From: Chrysemys picta bellii
Lineage: Eukaryota; Chordata; Testudines; Emydidae
DNA length: 64,000 nt
Direction: 5' to 3'
Assembly (NCBI RefSeq): GCF_011386835.1
Contig: NC_088800.1
Span: 53,969,439-54,033,438, forward strand
The notes under the pieces were generated by a model that saw only the letters and a program-made list of their open reading frames with translations, made no database searches and was not told the origin of the DNA. Shown here piece after piece: positions 51,826 through 64,000 of the stretch. Within the stretch, counting starts at the first letter, position 1. Each line of letters begins with the position of its first letter. The translations under genes were made by a program, and so were the position numbers.

Positions 51826-54800
51826 CCCCACAAAGAGACACCCCTCCACCCCACAAGAACTGCCTGGCCTTGGAAAGTGCAGCAGGCGACTAACTCCTGG
51901 TTCTATTCCCCAGGGGGGTCCTCAGCCTACAGGCCGCACCCTGCCCACAGGCCGCACCCTGCCCACCTGGAGTGATGCCCTGGGTTGGGCAGGAGAACCC
52001 AGGCCCAGGCCCAGGGGTGGCAGGGCATAGCCAGACAGCCCACTCTGTCTGCAGCTTGTCCCCTACCCAGGACTGAGACAAAACCTAATGTGGTCTGCCC
52101 ACTGTCATGAGCGGAGGGCATCACTTTGGAGAACGCCCTGCCCCCACAGATATGACCTTGCACACAGTGGTGGGGTCACACTGCCAGAGGTCATGCTGGC
52201 GGGGCTGGGGTCACGCCACGGGAATGTCCAGTATTCTGGGGCCGTGGCGGTGGTCACCCAGCAGGCGCACGGGGCCGGCGGAATCCCCGCCCTCACCCCC
52301 AACTCCACCCCCCAATTTCTCAGCCCAGATTCCAGATGCTGCCAGGGCATTTCCCAGCCTGCTGAGCCCGGCCCGGCAGACCCGACACCATGCCAAGGGC
52401 CTGGGGTTTGTACATGGTTCAGGGCACAGACAGCCCCCAGGACCACAGCCCCTCGCTCACACCTTGCAACCCCAGAACCCCCCCGGCCTCACATACCTCC
52501 CCTCACTCCCCCATCCTGCACACGGCCTCACCCCTCCACACACATATGCACGCGCGCACACACACACACTTCTGCCAAGGGGCCCAGCACCCACTTTCCC
52601 ACAGTGCCCCGGCGCAGTCCCCAGGGCACTGGCATTTCCCTCATGCTCAGAGGCTCCTGGGTCGGGCCCCAGCGCAGCGAGTAGGGCAGGGCGAGGGCAG
52701 GGCAGGGCGAGGGCAGCACAGAGTGAGGGCAGGGCAAAGGCAGAGCACAGCGAGGACAGAGCGAGGGCGGCACAGGGCAGGGTGAGGGTGAGGTCAGCCT
52801 GCCTTTAGAGCCTGGCTTGAGCCCCATGGACAGGCGGGACCCTGCTGCCAGCCCTGGGGAGGCAGCAGGGGCAGGACTGGCAATGCCCAGCCTGCCCCCA
52901 GCATCCATGCCTGAAGGACCCCCAAGGGCCACATGCTGGCCAGACAGGACGATGGCACAGGGAATCCCAGTGCTGGGCACCTCCATGCCCAGCGGGTATC
53001 AAATGGGGGAGGGGCCGCACCCCTAGTGCTGCCCCATCAGCCTCTGGTGGCACAGCCCTGGGTGCCAGCCCGGAGCCAGTGGGGGCAGGGGGCACTGGGG
53101 TGGGGACGGCCAAGGCCTGTCAGAGCCTGGAGGCCATCCCCTGTGAGGGTAAGCGGCTTGAATCCGCTGTGAACAGGAAGCAGCCGGCCCAGGGACCGGG
53201 GTTGCCCCGGGGCGGGAGTCACACAAAAGGATGCTAGGAACTCAGTGCATGCAGTGCCAGCGATGGGACGGGCTAGCCATGAGCTAGACATCCAGTGCCC
53301 TGCACCCCACCCCCCACGTCTACCCCTCCCACCCACCCCCATCTGCTCCCAGCTTCCTGGAGCCAGCAAGGGGTGCTGCTGACAGGACAGGCCAGCTGGG
53401 GCTGGGGAAGAGCAGGGCATGCCCTGGGGGAAGCTCCTGCAGAGAGGGGGCAACTGGCTATGGGGAACAGAACCCGGGTAGCTGCCAGGGCTGGTCCCGG
53501 TCCCAGCTCCACCCTGCCTGACCCAGCTGCTCCACTCAGTCCCCCCAGCCCAGGCGTTGGTGGCTTTCCCGCCCCATCCGATTGGGGCCCCAGCTCCACC
53601 CGGCAGGGGCAGGCTGACAGGAGGCCTGAGCAAAGGCCAGGGGTTTGGCCAGAGGCCCAGAGCCTGTGCGCCAGGGCAAGGCACAGGGCAAGGGGGAGGG
53701 GGAGCGAAGGGCCTTCCCCCACCCATTCTCCCCAGCCGGCTGGCCTCATCCTAGATTCCTGAGCTGCTACTGGGAGCCAGCATGGGTGGGGCCCGCTGGC
53801 TGGGAAAGGGCTTCGAACCGCGGAAGAAACTACTCCCGAGTGAGCAAGCAGCTGCCAAACCAAACTGGCCCTGAAGCACAAAATTCCTGGGAACAAACCT
53901 TCCTCGAATCCAGAGGAACCGGAACAGCAAGAGACGCCCTGCCTTGCCCCCCAGACATCGCGGCCTGCCATGCCCACCGCAGCAGGGGCAGGCTGGGGGG
54001 CCGAGAACACGGCCTGGGGCAGAGCACAGCTAGGTCCTGCCGACGCTCCTCACTCCTGACCCACAACCCCCATTAGCCCAGCCCTGGGTTCCCTGCCCAG
54101 CTGTGCCAATGCCCCCCACTCCTGCCCCACAGCCCCCCACTAGCCCAGCCCTGGGCTCCCAGCTCTGCCGCTGCCCTCCAGTCCAGACCCGCACCATGCC
54201 CAGCTGTTCATGTCCTGTCCCCCAGCTCTGGGGGTGACCCTCGGCCCGGCACTCTCCTGAACAAAGGGGGAAATTGTGCAGGGTTTTGTGACGTGACCAG
54301 TTTTACTTGTGGTTCAGAGGTGGCTTTGGATTCAGGTGTCCTGAGATCCATACCCCTCCTTCAGACAGATGTAACAAAGGGGGAGCCAAGCATGTAAAAA
54401 TGGGGCAATAGCACAAGCTGGTTCATGGGCACAGGGTAGGTGGCAGGGGCAGGGTAGTCCAGGTGCTAAAGTGTCTCACTCACCTGGGGGAGAGACGTCC
54501 CTTCCCCCACACGTCCTGGTCCCTCCCCTGAGCCATTTGCACCCTGCATCTGGCTGCTTTGAAATGTCAATGCCGGGCACTGGACGGCCCAGCCCTGGGG
54601 GACTGAGGCTGCCAGTTCCAATCCGGGTCAGGACAGTTGTGCTATCCAACAGCCTCCATGCAGTTGGCAATGGAGCCTAGCACTGCCCCGGGTTGGCAGG
54701 CTCTCCAGAGGCCCCACAGACTGATTCTCTCCAGGGGTCCCCCCAAGACAAGGGAGTGTATGGAAGTTGCTGTGATCCCCAGGAAATCACAGCACTGCTC

Positions 54801-55845
54801 CAGGGGAAAGCGCCAGCGGCTGTGGAGGAGGAGGGCCGGCCATTTCCATGTGCCAAACATGGGCATCCCGCTCCCCCAGCAAGTTGGTGTCACCTGCAGG
54901 GGTTGCCCTGGAAATCACCACTCTTCCATCGGAGAGCCTCGGCCGCTGAATCCTCCCTGACCCAAACCCACTCACAGGAGCCTGTGCCCTGGCAAGCTCA
55001 GTCCGCCACCCAGCTGAATGCCTGCTTTGCCCTGTGAGCCTGTAATGTGCTCTACAAGGGCCGGGGATCACAGGCTTTGAGGGCAGCACAGGGGATGGGG
55101 AGGGCAGACACCAACGTCTGCAGCCTGGCAGCACCTCCAAGGACCCGAATCCTGCTCAGCTTCCCCGAAGCATTGGGGGAAAATCATGATTGTACAGAAA
55201 TCAATTCAGCCCCCATTGAAATGCAGCCACCTCTGGGCTGGGACAGGGCAGCTGTTTTAACAGCAGACAACAACTCGCTATCCCAGCGTAGGGTAGGCAG
55301 TGACAGGGAAGCTAAGGAGCCAGCACGTTCCAGCTAACACCCCAGCTCTTGCTAAAAAGTGGCTTTCTGGGCACTCCAGGCCGGCAGAGCCTCGGTTCCC
55401 AGGTTTGTCCCAAGACAGGTGTGTCCATTACATGGGCCTAGGTGCAGGCCAGCTGTAGCCACACAGAGGTGTCAAACGGGGCACCGAGAGCAGTATCGAA
55501 CCCTGCCCACACACATGCAGCACAGGACTCTGTGGGTCCCAATCTCATCCCATGGCACAAGAGCTCCCCACTGGGCACAGGCCATGTCCCAGGAAACAAA
55601 GGAAATTGAGCTGGGGCTGTGGCAGGAGGGAATCGCGCACACACAGGCCAGGAATCCCTCCGGGCCACAACTCAGAGCATTGGGGCCAGGGATCGGTAGC
55701 TTGGTGGGCACCATTTTCAGAAGCAGCCTGTGGTTTGGAGGGGCTCCATGTGCTCAGGACTCGGAGGGGCTCCATGTGCTCCAGGGACTGGGAGCTCGTC
55801 AGATCACCCTGTCAGGCTGGACTGCCCAGTAGCGGGGTACAATTC
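51826..55845. other. upstream DNA without recognised genes
   Basis: Contains a purine-rich GAGGGCAGGGC tract at about 52684-52800, a short CA run near 52560, and two more copies of the CCCCACTCCTG...TAGCCCAGCCCTGGG dispersed repeat near 54045-54165. No coding exon recognised. Confidence 0.45.
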
Positions 55846-55853
55846 ATCAGAGC

Positions 55854-56065
55854 CAGGGCCGGCTCCAGGCATCAGCTTGCCAAGCAGGTGCTTGGGGTGG
55901 CCACTCTGGAGAGGGGCGGCTCGTCCAGCTATTCGGCGGCAATTTGGCGGACAGTCCCTCACTCCCGCTCGGAGCGAAGGACCTTCTGCTGAATTGCCGC
56001 TGCAGATCGCGATCGCGGCTTTTTTTTTTCCCCTTGGGGCGGCAAAAACCCTGGAGCCGGCCCTG
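55854..56065. mobile_element. 212-bp hAT-type MITE, sibling of the copy at 50540
   Basis: Same termini (CAGGGCCGGCTCCAGG / CCTGGAGCCGGCCCTG) and the same interior (CAGCTATTCGGCGGCAATT) as the 50540 copy. A perfect 8-bp duplication ATCAGAGC flanks it (55846-55853, 56066-56073). Confidence 0.93.
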
Positions 56066-56073
56066 ATCAGAGC

Positions 56074-59000
56074 AAACCCAAGGGCCGCAGGGCTGGCAGG
56101 CAGGCTCTCTGCAGGAGCCAGTGCTGTGCAGAAGCCCCTGTGTGGCACTAGGAGGTGCTGGTGTACAGCTGGGGTGTAAAAGCAGGGTCCTACCTGCTCC
56201 TGGGTCCTACAAAGCCCTGCCACTTTGCCCAGTGAGCAAGGACAACCCCAGCATGCCAGTTGCCTTCCACTGCTGCCCAACCTGCGGGGCCAGGCGTAGT
56301 CAAAGGGCTCTTGGGCGCTGCTTGCTCTTGGGTGCATAGGAGATGAGCAGGGCCATGGAGACAGACGTTATCACCAGGTTCCTAGTGCACTGAGGGCTGC
56401 TTTGCTGGCCGGTTTCCTCCATGTCCCCTGGCAGGAGCACACTGGGCAGTGGGCACCCCTCTCTACAGGGGTGGGGGTCTGGCTGGGAACAGAGGGGGGC
56501 TTCAAGAGATGCCACGGAATGAGAGTCTCTCTTTGCAGCCCAGCCTGGCCTCACCACAGTGCCCAGCTATGACCCCACGAGCACCAGGGAATGGCCGATG
56601 AGATGTCACATGGGGGATCTTGGGTTGCAAAATGGTGGAAGTGAGTCCATCGCCTGAGCCTCCCCAAAGACAAACCAACCCCCAGAGGGTTCTCTAAGGG
56701 GGGGGCTAAGAACAAATGGCCTGGAATTGCGTAAAGGCAGCAGAACTCGACCAAGCTGCTATCTGGCACGGGAGGAGCCGCTCTGCTAGTGGGGGGGCTC
56801 ACAAAGTGGGGATCCGGGCTCTCTGGACTGGACAGGCGCTGCAAGGCCTGACTTCGCCAGGAAAGTCACCTGGTAACAAGCACAGGCTGCATTATGGCCA
56901 GTGCTTTTCTTTGACCCGGAACCTGGTCCGCAATCTGTGCGCTTGCTTTCATTTGACCCTTTATCTCGGGCTCTGTTAAATCAACTTCCCATCTCTGCCC
57001 AGCTCAGGAGCATGTTGAGCTGAGGGGGAAGTGGGGTGCAGCGGCGGGTGTGCACGTCCAGGAGACAAGGGAGGGGCACTCAGGTGGGCTGTGTACATTG
57101 CTGGCCCACCCTGGGAAAGAGCCCCATATGAGCCCCCTGCCCACTCATATGGGGGGCATGAGCGGGGCTCGTGGAACCCGGAGCAGAGCGCCCGTGGTGC
57201 CAGCAGCTGGGGAGTTTCCCCTGGTAGGCCCAGCCGGCGCTCACTCTCTCTGTGAGCAGGTGCTAGGGAGACACCCCAGACCCTTGGTGAACCCCTAAAA
57301 GTGCATTGGGGGAGCTACCAGAACACTGCAGCCAGCGCAGGCTGAGCCCACTGAGCCAGGCAGTTGCTGGCCCTGCACCCTACTCTGGAATGTGGGTGCA
57401 GAAGAGGGGATCAGGGAGTAGTCCCACCCCATTGGCCTGCTCCTCCTGGCCTGGCCGTGCCCTGCCACCTTCATACCCCTCACTTCTGTCCAGTGGCCCA
57501 GGGGCATGGTGGCCCACAGGGCCATAGGGTAGGGGCCTTTGCTAGGCAGATCCCAATCACCAGCCTAGGATTCTACAGCCACCTCCTGCCATCCTGCCCC
57601 TTGTGGGATGGCCTAGTGCCTCCTCCGCAGGGGTCGTACGCAGGTTAAAACCAGTGCTTCCCCTATGAGCGTCCCTCCCCCCCCCGCTTTGTGTCAGGCT
57701 CCCACTGACCCACAGAGCCAGTTCTGGGGGGGGAGGGCGCCAGCCCTGAAGTGCTGCCATTAGCTGCTGCAGAACCAGGGCACAGCTGGGTCCCATCAGG
57801 TAATGGCCTGGAGGGGGGTGTAGGTTAGTCAGTGTCTGGCCGTGGGCTCAGAGGCCGGGTGCATGGTGGGTGGGAGGGAGCCACTGGCACCCACGGTGGG
57901 GGCAGCATCCATGCCCTCAGTTCAAAGTCAAACATGGCTGCCCCGCAGCAGAGCATTTGCCTGTTCCACAGGCGTGATACTCTCAGATATCCCGGGAGAG
58001 CTGGAGCACGTCCAGCCCTGCCCCCGATTCCTCCAGGGCATGGGCAGCCCCGGCGCCATCGCAGCAGAATCTGCTAGGCCCGGGAGGGGCCGAGAACAAG
58101 CCAGCAGCATCCTGAATGCTTCACCTGGGCTCCTGCCAACGGGGAGCCGGCCGGCCCCAAGCTGTCTGTGGAGCCGCAGCTGCGTCGTGAAGCTGGCCAG
58201 AAATAGCAAGGGAGAGAAACAGGGAAGGTCCAAAAGACACAGGGATTGTCCTCATCTGCGCTGCCGTGCCAGGGCTCAGAGAGGGAGGGGCAAGCCCTTC
58301 CCAGGGAGCCTCTGCAGGCACTTCTGAGCCCTAGCAGGGTCCAATCCACCCTCATGCTCCAGGGCAGAGGCAGGAAGGAATCGCCCCGCGGCCCCATCAG
58401 GTGAGTGGGGAGGGAATCAAGGCTCCCTCCTAAGCAGCTGGCTGGAGAAAGAACCGACTTTGCCGTGTATCCAGGGGAGAGAGAGTGGGGCAAAGACCAG
58501 GGCCAACCCTGCGCCCCATCAGAGCAGCCTCCACCTCCACAAACACACGCAAGCGGGGCAATGGGCCCTGAAATGCCCCAGCCGCCTGGCAGCACTCGCG
58601 ATGGCCCGCGGGCAGGCTAACGGCAAGGCCAGCGCGGATGGGGATGGATGGGCGATGCTCCGGTCAAGCCAGAAGCCCGGGCAGCAGCAAAGGGGAGCCC
58701 AGCCACCACTCCTCTGGAGACGAGGCTGAAAACCACGCCCGTTCCATGGACCCCCATGAGAGAGGAGACCCGGGCCCCTAGTGCCTGGGTACTGAGAGAT
58801 GCTCCCGGAGCCACAAGCCCATCTGCTCCAGGCTGGATTGCACATACCAGTTGTGGCCGGGCACCTGCTGCACAGCCCTGCTGGGCTGGCCAGGCAGGGC
58901 ATTGGGGTGGGGAACAGACCCGGGGCGGGGGGTGATGGATTCAGAAATGGGAGGCGGGGTCTGGCACCAGGCATGGGATACACCAGCTGTGTGTGCCAGC

Positions 59001-60290
59001 CCCCCGTGCAGTGCTGTGGACAGAGCCACTGCGCCCCTAGTCTCATGGTGACACATCAGCCTGGCCCAGGGAGCCCACACAGGTGGGAGCTGAGGGGATT
59101 CAGGGGAGGATGGGGTGGCCGGGGAATGCAGCCTTCTCACATGCAGGCTGCTCCGGGAAAGAAAAGGGATGTGGGAAAAGGGATAGGAGTGGAACCCTCT
59201 ACTCCAGCGCTTTCCCCTACTTCTCTGATGGTGTGGGGGAGCTGCGGGACCCCTGCGGGGCCAGCACCCATGATGGACACATGGAGCATTAGAGGCTGGT
59301 TGTGTTAACGCTATCCATGGACTGCCAGGCTGGCAGAGATTGTATTCCCGGCTAAATGGGTCACATAAGGGAGGCCAACCGTGGGAGGAGTGGGGGGTGT
59401 AATTAATGCAAAGCACCAGGAGTGGAACAAAGCAGGTAACAGCTGAAGCCGCTCCTCCACTCCTGGAAACAGCCCCCGGCCTGGTTTGACCTGGTTCAGC
59501 AGACAAAGGGCCCTGAGCAGTAAAACAGCCTGGCCTGGGGAGAGGGTGACTCACTGAGAGGCAGGAGGCTGGGACCAGAAACAGCCCTGCAGGAGGAGAA
59601 CAGCCAGACCTGCCCAGACGTTGCTCAGTGGGATCATGTGTTTTAGACACTTCCATTCTGAGGAAACAGTACTTTGTCTTAGGAGCTCTAACTGGGCACT
59701 GGCTGCCCCTGCCCCAGCAGAACGGGACAGCAGGTGCTGCACTGAACTCAAACCAACAGAGGGGATCACAGAGAGACCCGAGAGTCTGCAGCCTTGGGCC
59801 CGGTCTGGAGGTCACAGGATCCTGCCCTGAGACAGGTGAGGGCTGGAGGCCTGAATGGGTGAGAGGGGTAGCGTGCGTCCCACCAGCGATGCCAATACCA
59901 GCATCAAGAGAGGTGCTGGGGCTGCCCACCTGCCCCCAACCTGGGTCTGGAGGAGCCAGAACCCCTTTCCCACAGTGCAGGAGGGCAGCAGCAGGAACCG
60001 AACCCAGAGCTCTAAGAGGCCACATGGATGCTGTGGAATATGCTGCCCAGATGAGGAGGCAGCGTGGATCAGCCAGATGGTACTTCTAGCAGCTGGGTTG
60101 GAGTCACGTGGCGCCCTGCCCTGAGACGGGGCGGGTCTGGGCCAGGCTTTCTGTTGAGGAGCAGCGGCCTGGAAGGGTCAGTCGGCTTGCTGTTTGTTTT
60201 TTCCATTAGAATGTCAGGCCTCATCCCCTCAGCTTTCCTGGGAAGACTCTGGGTAAGAGGGGAGCAGGAGAATTACAACCAGAGGGAGAG
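56074..60290. other. upstream DNA without recognised genes
   Basis: No gene, tandem array or clear interspersed repeat recognised. Open frames up to 415 codons (minus, 58778-60025) have no recognisable domain and show no coding-like structure. Confidence 0.4.
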
Positions 60291-60515
60291 GGTTGACCAT
60301 AAGAAGGTAAGAACGGCCATACAGGGTCAGACCAATGGTCCATCTAGCCCAGTATCCGGTCTTCTGACAGTGGCTGGTGCCAGGTGCTTTAGAGGGAATG
60401 AACAGTACAGGGCAATCGAGTGCTCCATCCCCTGTCGTCCACTCCCAGATTCTGGCAATGGAAGGTTTAGGGACACCAAGAGCATGGGATTGCCTCCCTG
60501 ACCATCTTGGAAAAA
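60291..60515 (-). mobile_element. CR1-like LINE fragment, 3' end
   Basis: On the + strand it reads TAAGAACGGCCATACAGGGT, CAGACCAATGGTCCATCTAG and CCCAGTATCC, the reverse complement of a CR1-type 3' region common in turtles and crocodilians. Confidence 0.7.
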
Positions 60516-60984
60516 GCAAACGCCGGCCTGTCAGTGTGGCATGACGGGCTATTGAACCTGACAGTGGCCTGCTCCTCCTTTTCCCCATGTGTCCACAGGA
60601 GTTTCATCAGGGGTTGCTGGACAGTCGAGTCCCACCACGCTGCGCCCCTCCTGCAATGCTGTTAGAACAGCCCTGGCTGGTCCACGGATGGGCCAGACCC
60701 TCTCCAGAGTGGCTGGCGGAGGGGAGAGGCTGTAAAAGGAGGTGCAGAGTGTTTCCAGTACACTGGGGAGAATCTCACCGGTGCTAGGAAAGAAAGCGTC
60801 TGAATGCTGCGGGGGGGGGAAGTCCCCCCCACATCCCCGGGCTGTTCAGAGTGATGCCAGCCGCCAGGGTGGCCCTGCTCACAACATGTGCACCCAGCAC
60901 CTGCAGACTGGCTGGAGCTGGGACTCCCGCAGCTGCCAGTTGCAAGGGCAGAGTGTCCCTGGAACTTACAGAGGGAGGATGGCT

Positions 60985-61190
60985 GGACAGCGACCCAGGA
61001 GAGCTGCGTCCAGTTCCCAGCTGTGCTACAGGCTCCCTGGGGGACTCTGAGCAAGCCCCTTTGTCTTTGTGGGCCTCAATTCCTCACCTGGCCAGTGGGG
61101 TGAGAACCCTTCCTCTGTCTGACTGGCTCAGTGGGCAGGGTCGGCCTCTCACTGGGCAGCACCTGGCACAATGGGCACTACTGCCATCCA
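60985..61190 (+). repeat. MIR-type SINE fragment
   Basis: Order of TTCCCAGCTGTGCTACAGG, GACTCTGAGCAAGCCCCTTT and GGGCCTCAATTCCTCACCTG fits a diverged MIR. Confidence 0.55.
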
Positions 61191-63410
61191 GTGAGTTACT
61201 GTGAATACTCCTGCACTATATGGATCCCACGCTGGGACTGCCACCTCCTCTGATGCCCCTTAGAGCCTCCCCCTCCAGGACAAGCCCTGCAGACCCCTCT
61301 TCCCTTCCTAACCCAAGACGGGTCCTGCACAGAGGGAAGAGTGGGAACCCTTCTCTCCTCAGCCACCAGGGTGTCGTACCCAGAGGGCCGTGCAAGCACT
61401 AGGCTGGCAGCTGGTGGTCTGATCGGGAGGCCAGGTGGCTGCTCCCTACGGCCCCAGCCCCGGCACGCAGTAGCCAGATTGGCTTGTCTTGGCTGCTGGG
61501 AAGGACACGGCCCTGAGCTACAAAATAAGCCTTTCAAACAAGAGAGCCTTTTAGCAGCTCGCAGCCTCCTTGGCACCGGGGCCGTCTGCCGAGGCCTCGC
61601 GAGGGCAGCAGTCTGTCTGCTAGCTCCCTGCCCCTTTGTGTCTTGCCAGGCTAGCCCTGGGAAATGCCAGGGGCTAGGGCTTTTGCAGGCAGCCCCCTCC
61701 CCACCCCCCTCCAGCACCATGGCAGAGCTGGAGGACAGGTCCAGCACCGAGGCAGACGCTCCTGTGCTTCAGTGTGGGAAAGGCTCCGCCAGCCAGTTAC
61801 TGCCCCCTGCCAGGAATGAATGCACAGTTCCGGGCAGTTTCGGGAGTGGCAAAGCGCATGCTCAGCTGAGCCACATCACACGGCTCCCCGGATGGGCCCG
61901 CAGGCATGAGACAGGCTGGGGTCTCCCCGGGCTTTGCAAGGTGGGCACCTAGGGATACAAGAAAGCCAGGATGTGCAGGGAGGCTCTGCCTTGGGGCCTG
62001 AGGATAGAGAGCCTGTGCCTGGGGTAGATGAGCAAGGGGGCTCCCTTGGGCTGGGGGTAGAAGGGAGCCCAGGGCAGGGACGGGGCCAGGGAGCTCACAG
62101 AGCCCACTTCACTCCATCTGTTTGTTTCCCAGTGGCTTTTCCCCTGGGAAGGGAGCCAAATGCAGAGAGCTCTGGCTCTCCTGAGCACCTGCTTGAGAGG
62201 TGAGGAATGTAGGTGGAAAGACGCAAGGAGGGAGAACCTGCTGCAGACAGGGCCCAGTTCACGAGTGGGGCAGCCTGAGGGCAGGATCAGGGCTGTTCTC
62301 ACCCCAGCACAGGGGTTAGGGACTCTAGAAGGTGGGCAGGTCCGGCTCAGGCTTTGGGAGGGCAGGTGACCCACCGGAGAAGGGGCTCAGCATGCTGCAG
62401 TACACAGACAGCAAAGCAAACCAGCCGTGGGCTGAACCATGGCAGCGGGTAAAGTGCCACTTGACACCCTCGGGCCATGGGACTAGGAGTGGTAACAACT
62501 CATGGTCAGCTCTTTCTCCCCAGCCAGGCCGTGTAGGGCCCTGCTCTTGACAGGGGCTCTGCAGGGGAGGGGGGCTTTCGAAGGCAACGCACGCTAGCGA
62601 TTTCAGCACGGGCAGGGATTGAACTCCGGGGCCCAACGCAGTCACCTCCCAAGCTCTGGGTGCTGAAGTTGGAGGACCCCAGCGGGAGGGAGAAGTTTAA
62701 TATCAGATCCCTGCGGGAGGGGGATTTATTAGCAGACATTTCTCAACATGCAACACCTGGAGATCAGCCCCAGATACCCCACCCCAAGCCTGTCGTGGCA
62801 CTAGATTCTGCCCCTCTGCCTTCCACCCCAGCCCCTGCCACCCACCCCAGCTCCACCAGCACTTGTTCTAATGCCCCAAGCTCCTGAGCTGAGTCAGAGA
62901 GCCACCGTCTTCCTCAAATCCATCTGCCAGAGAAAGGTCCCCTCTTTTTTCCCCCTGAGACATGGATCCCCCATGCCCCCAACCTCCAAATTACACCGGC
63001 CTGAGGCCCTGCATGGCCAATACACCCAGGTGATCATTCTAGGGACAAACAAGGGATTGCAGGTCCTTGTTACAAACACTTCCTACTGCTGATTTCTCTC
63101 TCTGCCTGGGCTCTGCACAGCTGGACTCCTGCTAACTCAGGGCCCTGGAGATGGAGGGAGACAAGAATCCCAGTGCAGATGTGGGGCACACGCCGAGCCT
63201 GTGAGCACTCAGCGCGGCTGGCCTAGCACAGCTACTGGCCTGCCCTCATGCCCATCAAACCCCATCAGGGGGTCCCTCGCTTACGTCGCACAGCTCCCCC
63301 ACCATGGAGCATCATGAACCTGCAGTTCAGGTTGCTGCAGCGCATTTCCTAGCAACGCAATCATGGAACAGACAGGACATTGCCAGGGAAAGCCAACGTT
63401 CATGGACCAT
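61191..63410. other. upstream DNA without recognised genes
   Basis: No coding exon recognised. One CTCF-like core on the minus strand (CCTGGCAGGGGGCAGT) lies at 61798-61813. Confidence 0.4.
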
Positions 63411-63655
63411 GTCAACCTCCCCTCCCCCGTCCGGCCACCCAAACACCCACGTCACCCTCACCTCCCCCGCCCAACCACCCAAATGCCACCACCCAGCCTC
63501 CTCTCCCCCACCCGGCCACCCAAATGCCCATGTCACCCTCTCCTCCCCCACCCGGCCACCCAAACGCCCATGTCACCCTCATCTCCCCCAGCCGGCCACC
63601 CAAATGTCCCCACCAGCCTCCCTTCCCCCGCCTGGCCACCCAAACGCCCATGTGC
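63411..63655. repeat. about 40-bp minisatellite, six copies
   Basis: Copies of CGGCCACCCAAATGCCCATG and TCACCCTCTCCTCCCCCAC. The 345 bases to its right hold nothing recognised. Confidence 0.9.
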
Positions 63656-64000
63656 GCCACATCGCATAGGCTGGGGGAGGCTGTGCCTCCCCAAACAGCC
63701 CGGGGTGATCCCACCCACGTTCCTCTTCAAAGCCCTGCTTGCCCTTCCCTGCTTGGCCCCAATGGCCCAGCCCAGGCAGGCCGCTCCTCTTCAGGGAAGC
63801 AGCGTGCTGGGGCTGGGGCTAGGGTGGCCAGGACTTGGGGTGGCTGGGGATGCCCTGCGCTGGGGGGCCCCAGCGTGGGGGGGTGGGCTGAAGGCACTGG
63901 GGCTGCCCGCCCTGTATTTGGGGGGCCCGCATGCCACCCACCCGCCCTCCCTGTGCTCAGGGGCTGCGGAGGGGGGGAGGGAGGACTACATGCTGCCCAT

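Noticed and set aside
58778..60025. 415-codon minus-strand frame
   Set aside because: No recognised domain, no splice or start context and ordinary local composition for this GC-rich region; not supportable as a gene.

Overview
The window looks like nuclear DNA of a sauropsid vertebrate, most probably a turtle. It is GC-rich and carries a CR1 LINE 3' end, MIR-type SINEs, several hAT-type miniature elements with 8-bp target-site duplications, and an LTR retroelement of a kind I associate with turtle genomes. Genes are split into many short GT-AG exons. The order CORO7 > PAM16 > < GLIS2 matches the block I recall from human 16p13.3, with the same convergent orientation.

Layout. 1-3803 is an antisense LTR retroelement (LTR at 2932-3803) interrupted by a nested hAT-type element (830-1382). 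3804-6136 is intronic DNA with a short interstitial telomere-like tract and a 38-bp minisatellite. 6137-22295 holds the last 19 coding exons (661 complete residues) of coronin-7 on the + strand; the first propeller is mostly off the left edge. A CORO7 3' UTR candidate runs to about 24260. PAM16, a subunit of the mitochondrial import motor, has its ATG exon in a CpG-rich block at about 27100-27800 and ends at 31846 with a poly(A) signal at 31893. 31916-35130 is a short buffer filled by a hAT element and a CR1 copy. GLIS2 (five C2H2 zinc fingers) is on the - strand, coding 44111 to 39333, with a probable 4.2-kb 3' UTR ending near 35130. From 44.2 kb to 64 kb I find no coding gene, only repeats and minisatellites; this is the upstream or 5'-intron territory of GLIS2.

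How the genes relate. CORO7 is a two-propeller coronin of the Golgi and endosome system. PAM16 is its co-oriented downstream neighbour. The last CORO7 coding exon is just GAC-TAG, the exon before it ends in phase 0, and PAM16 exon 2 starts in phase 0. Skipping the tiny last exon plus PAM16 exon 1 would therefore give an in-frame CORO7-PAM16 fusion, as annotated in human. GLIS2 is transcribed toward PAM16.

The locus is unusually rich in minisatellites. Most GLIS2 introns and several CORO7 introns carry their own unrelated tandem repeat. I found no undescribed protein system. The best leads are the fusion-competent gene pair, the composite and nested hAT elements, a 25-bp inverted pair of ZNF143-like motifs at 36412-36477, and the minisatellite-filled introns. 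All family and gene assignments come from reading and memory, without database searches.
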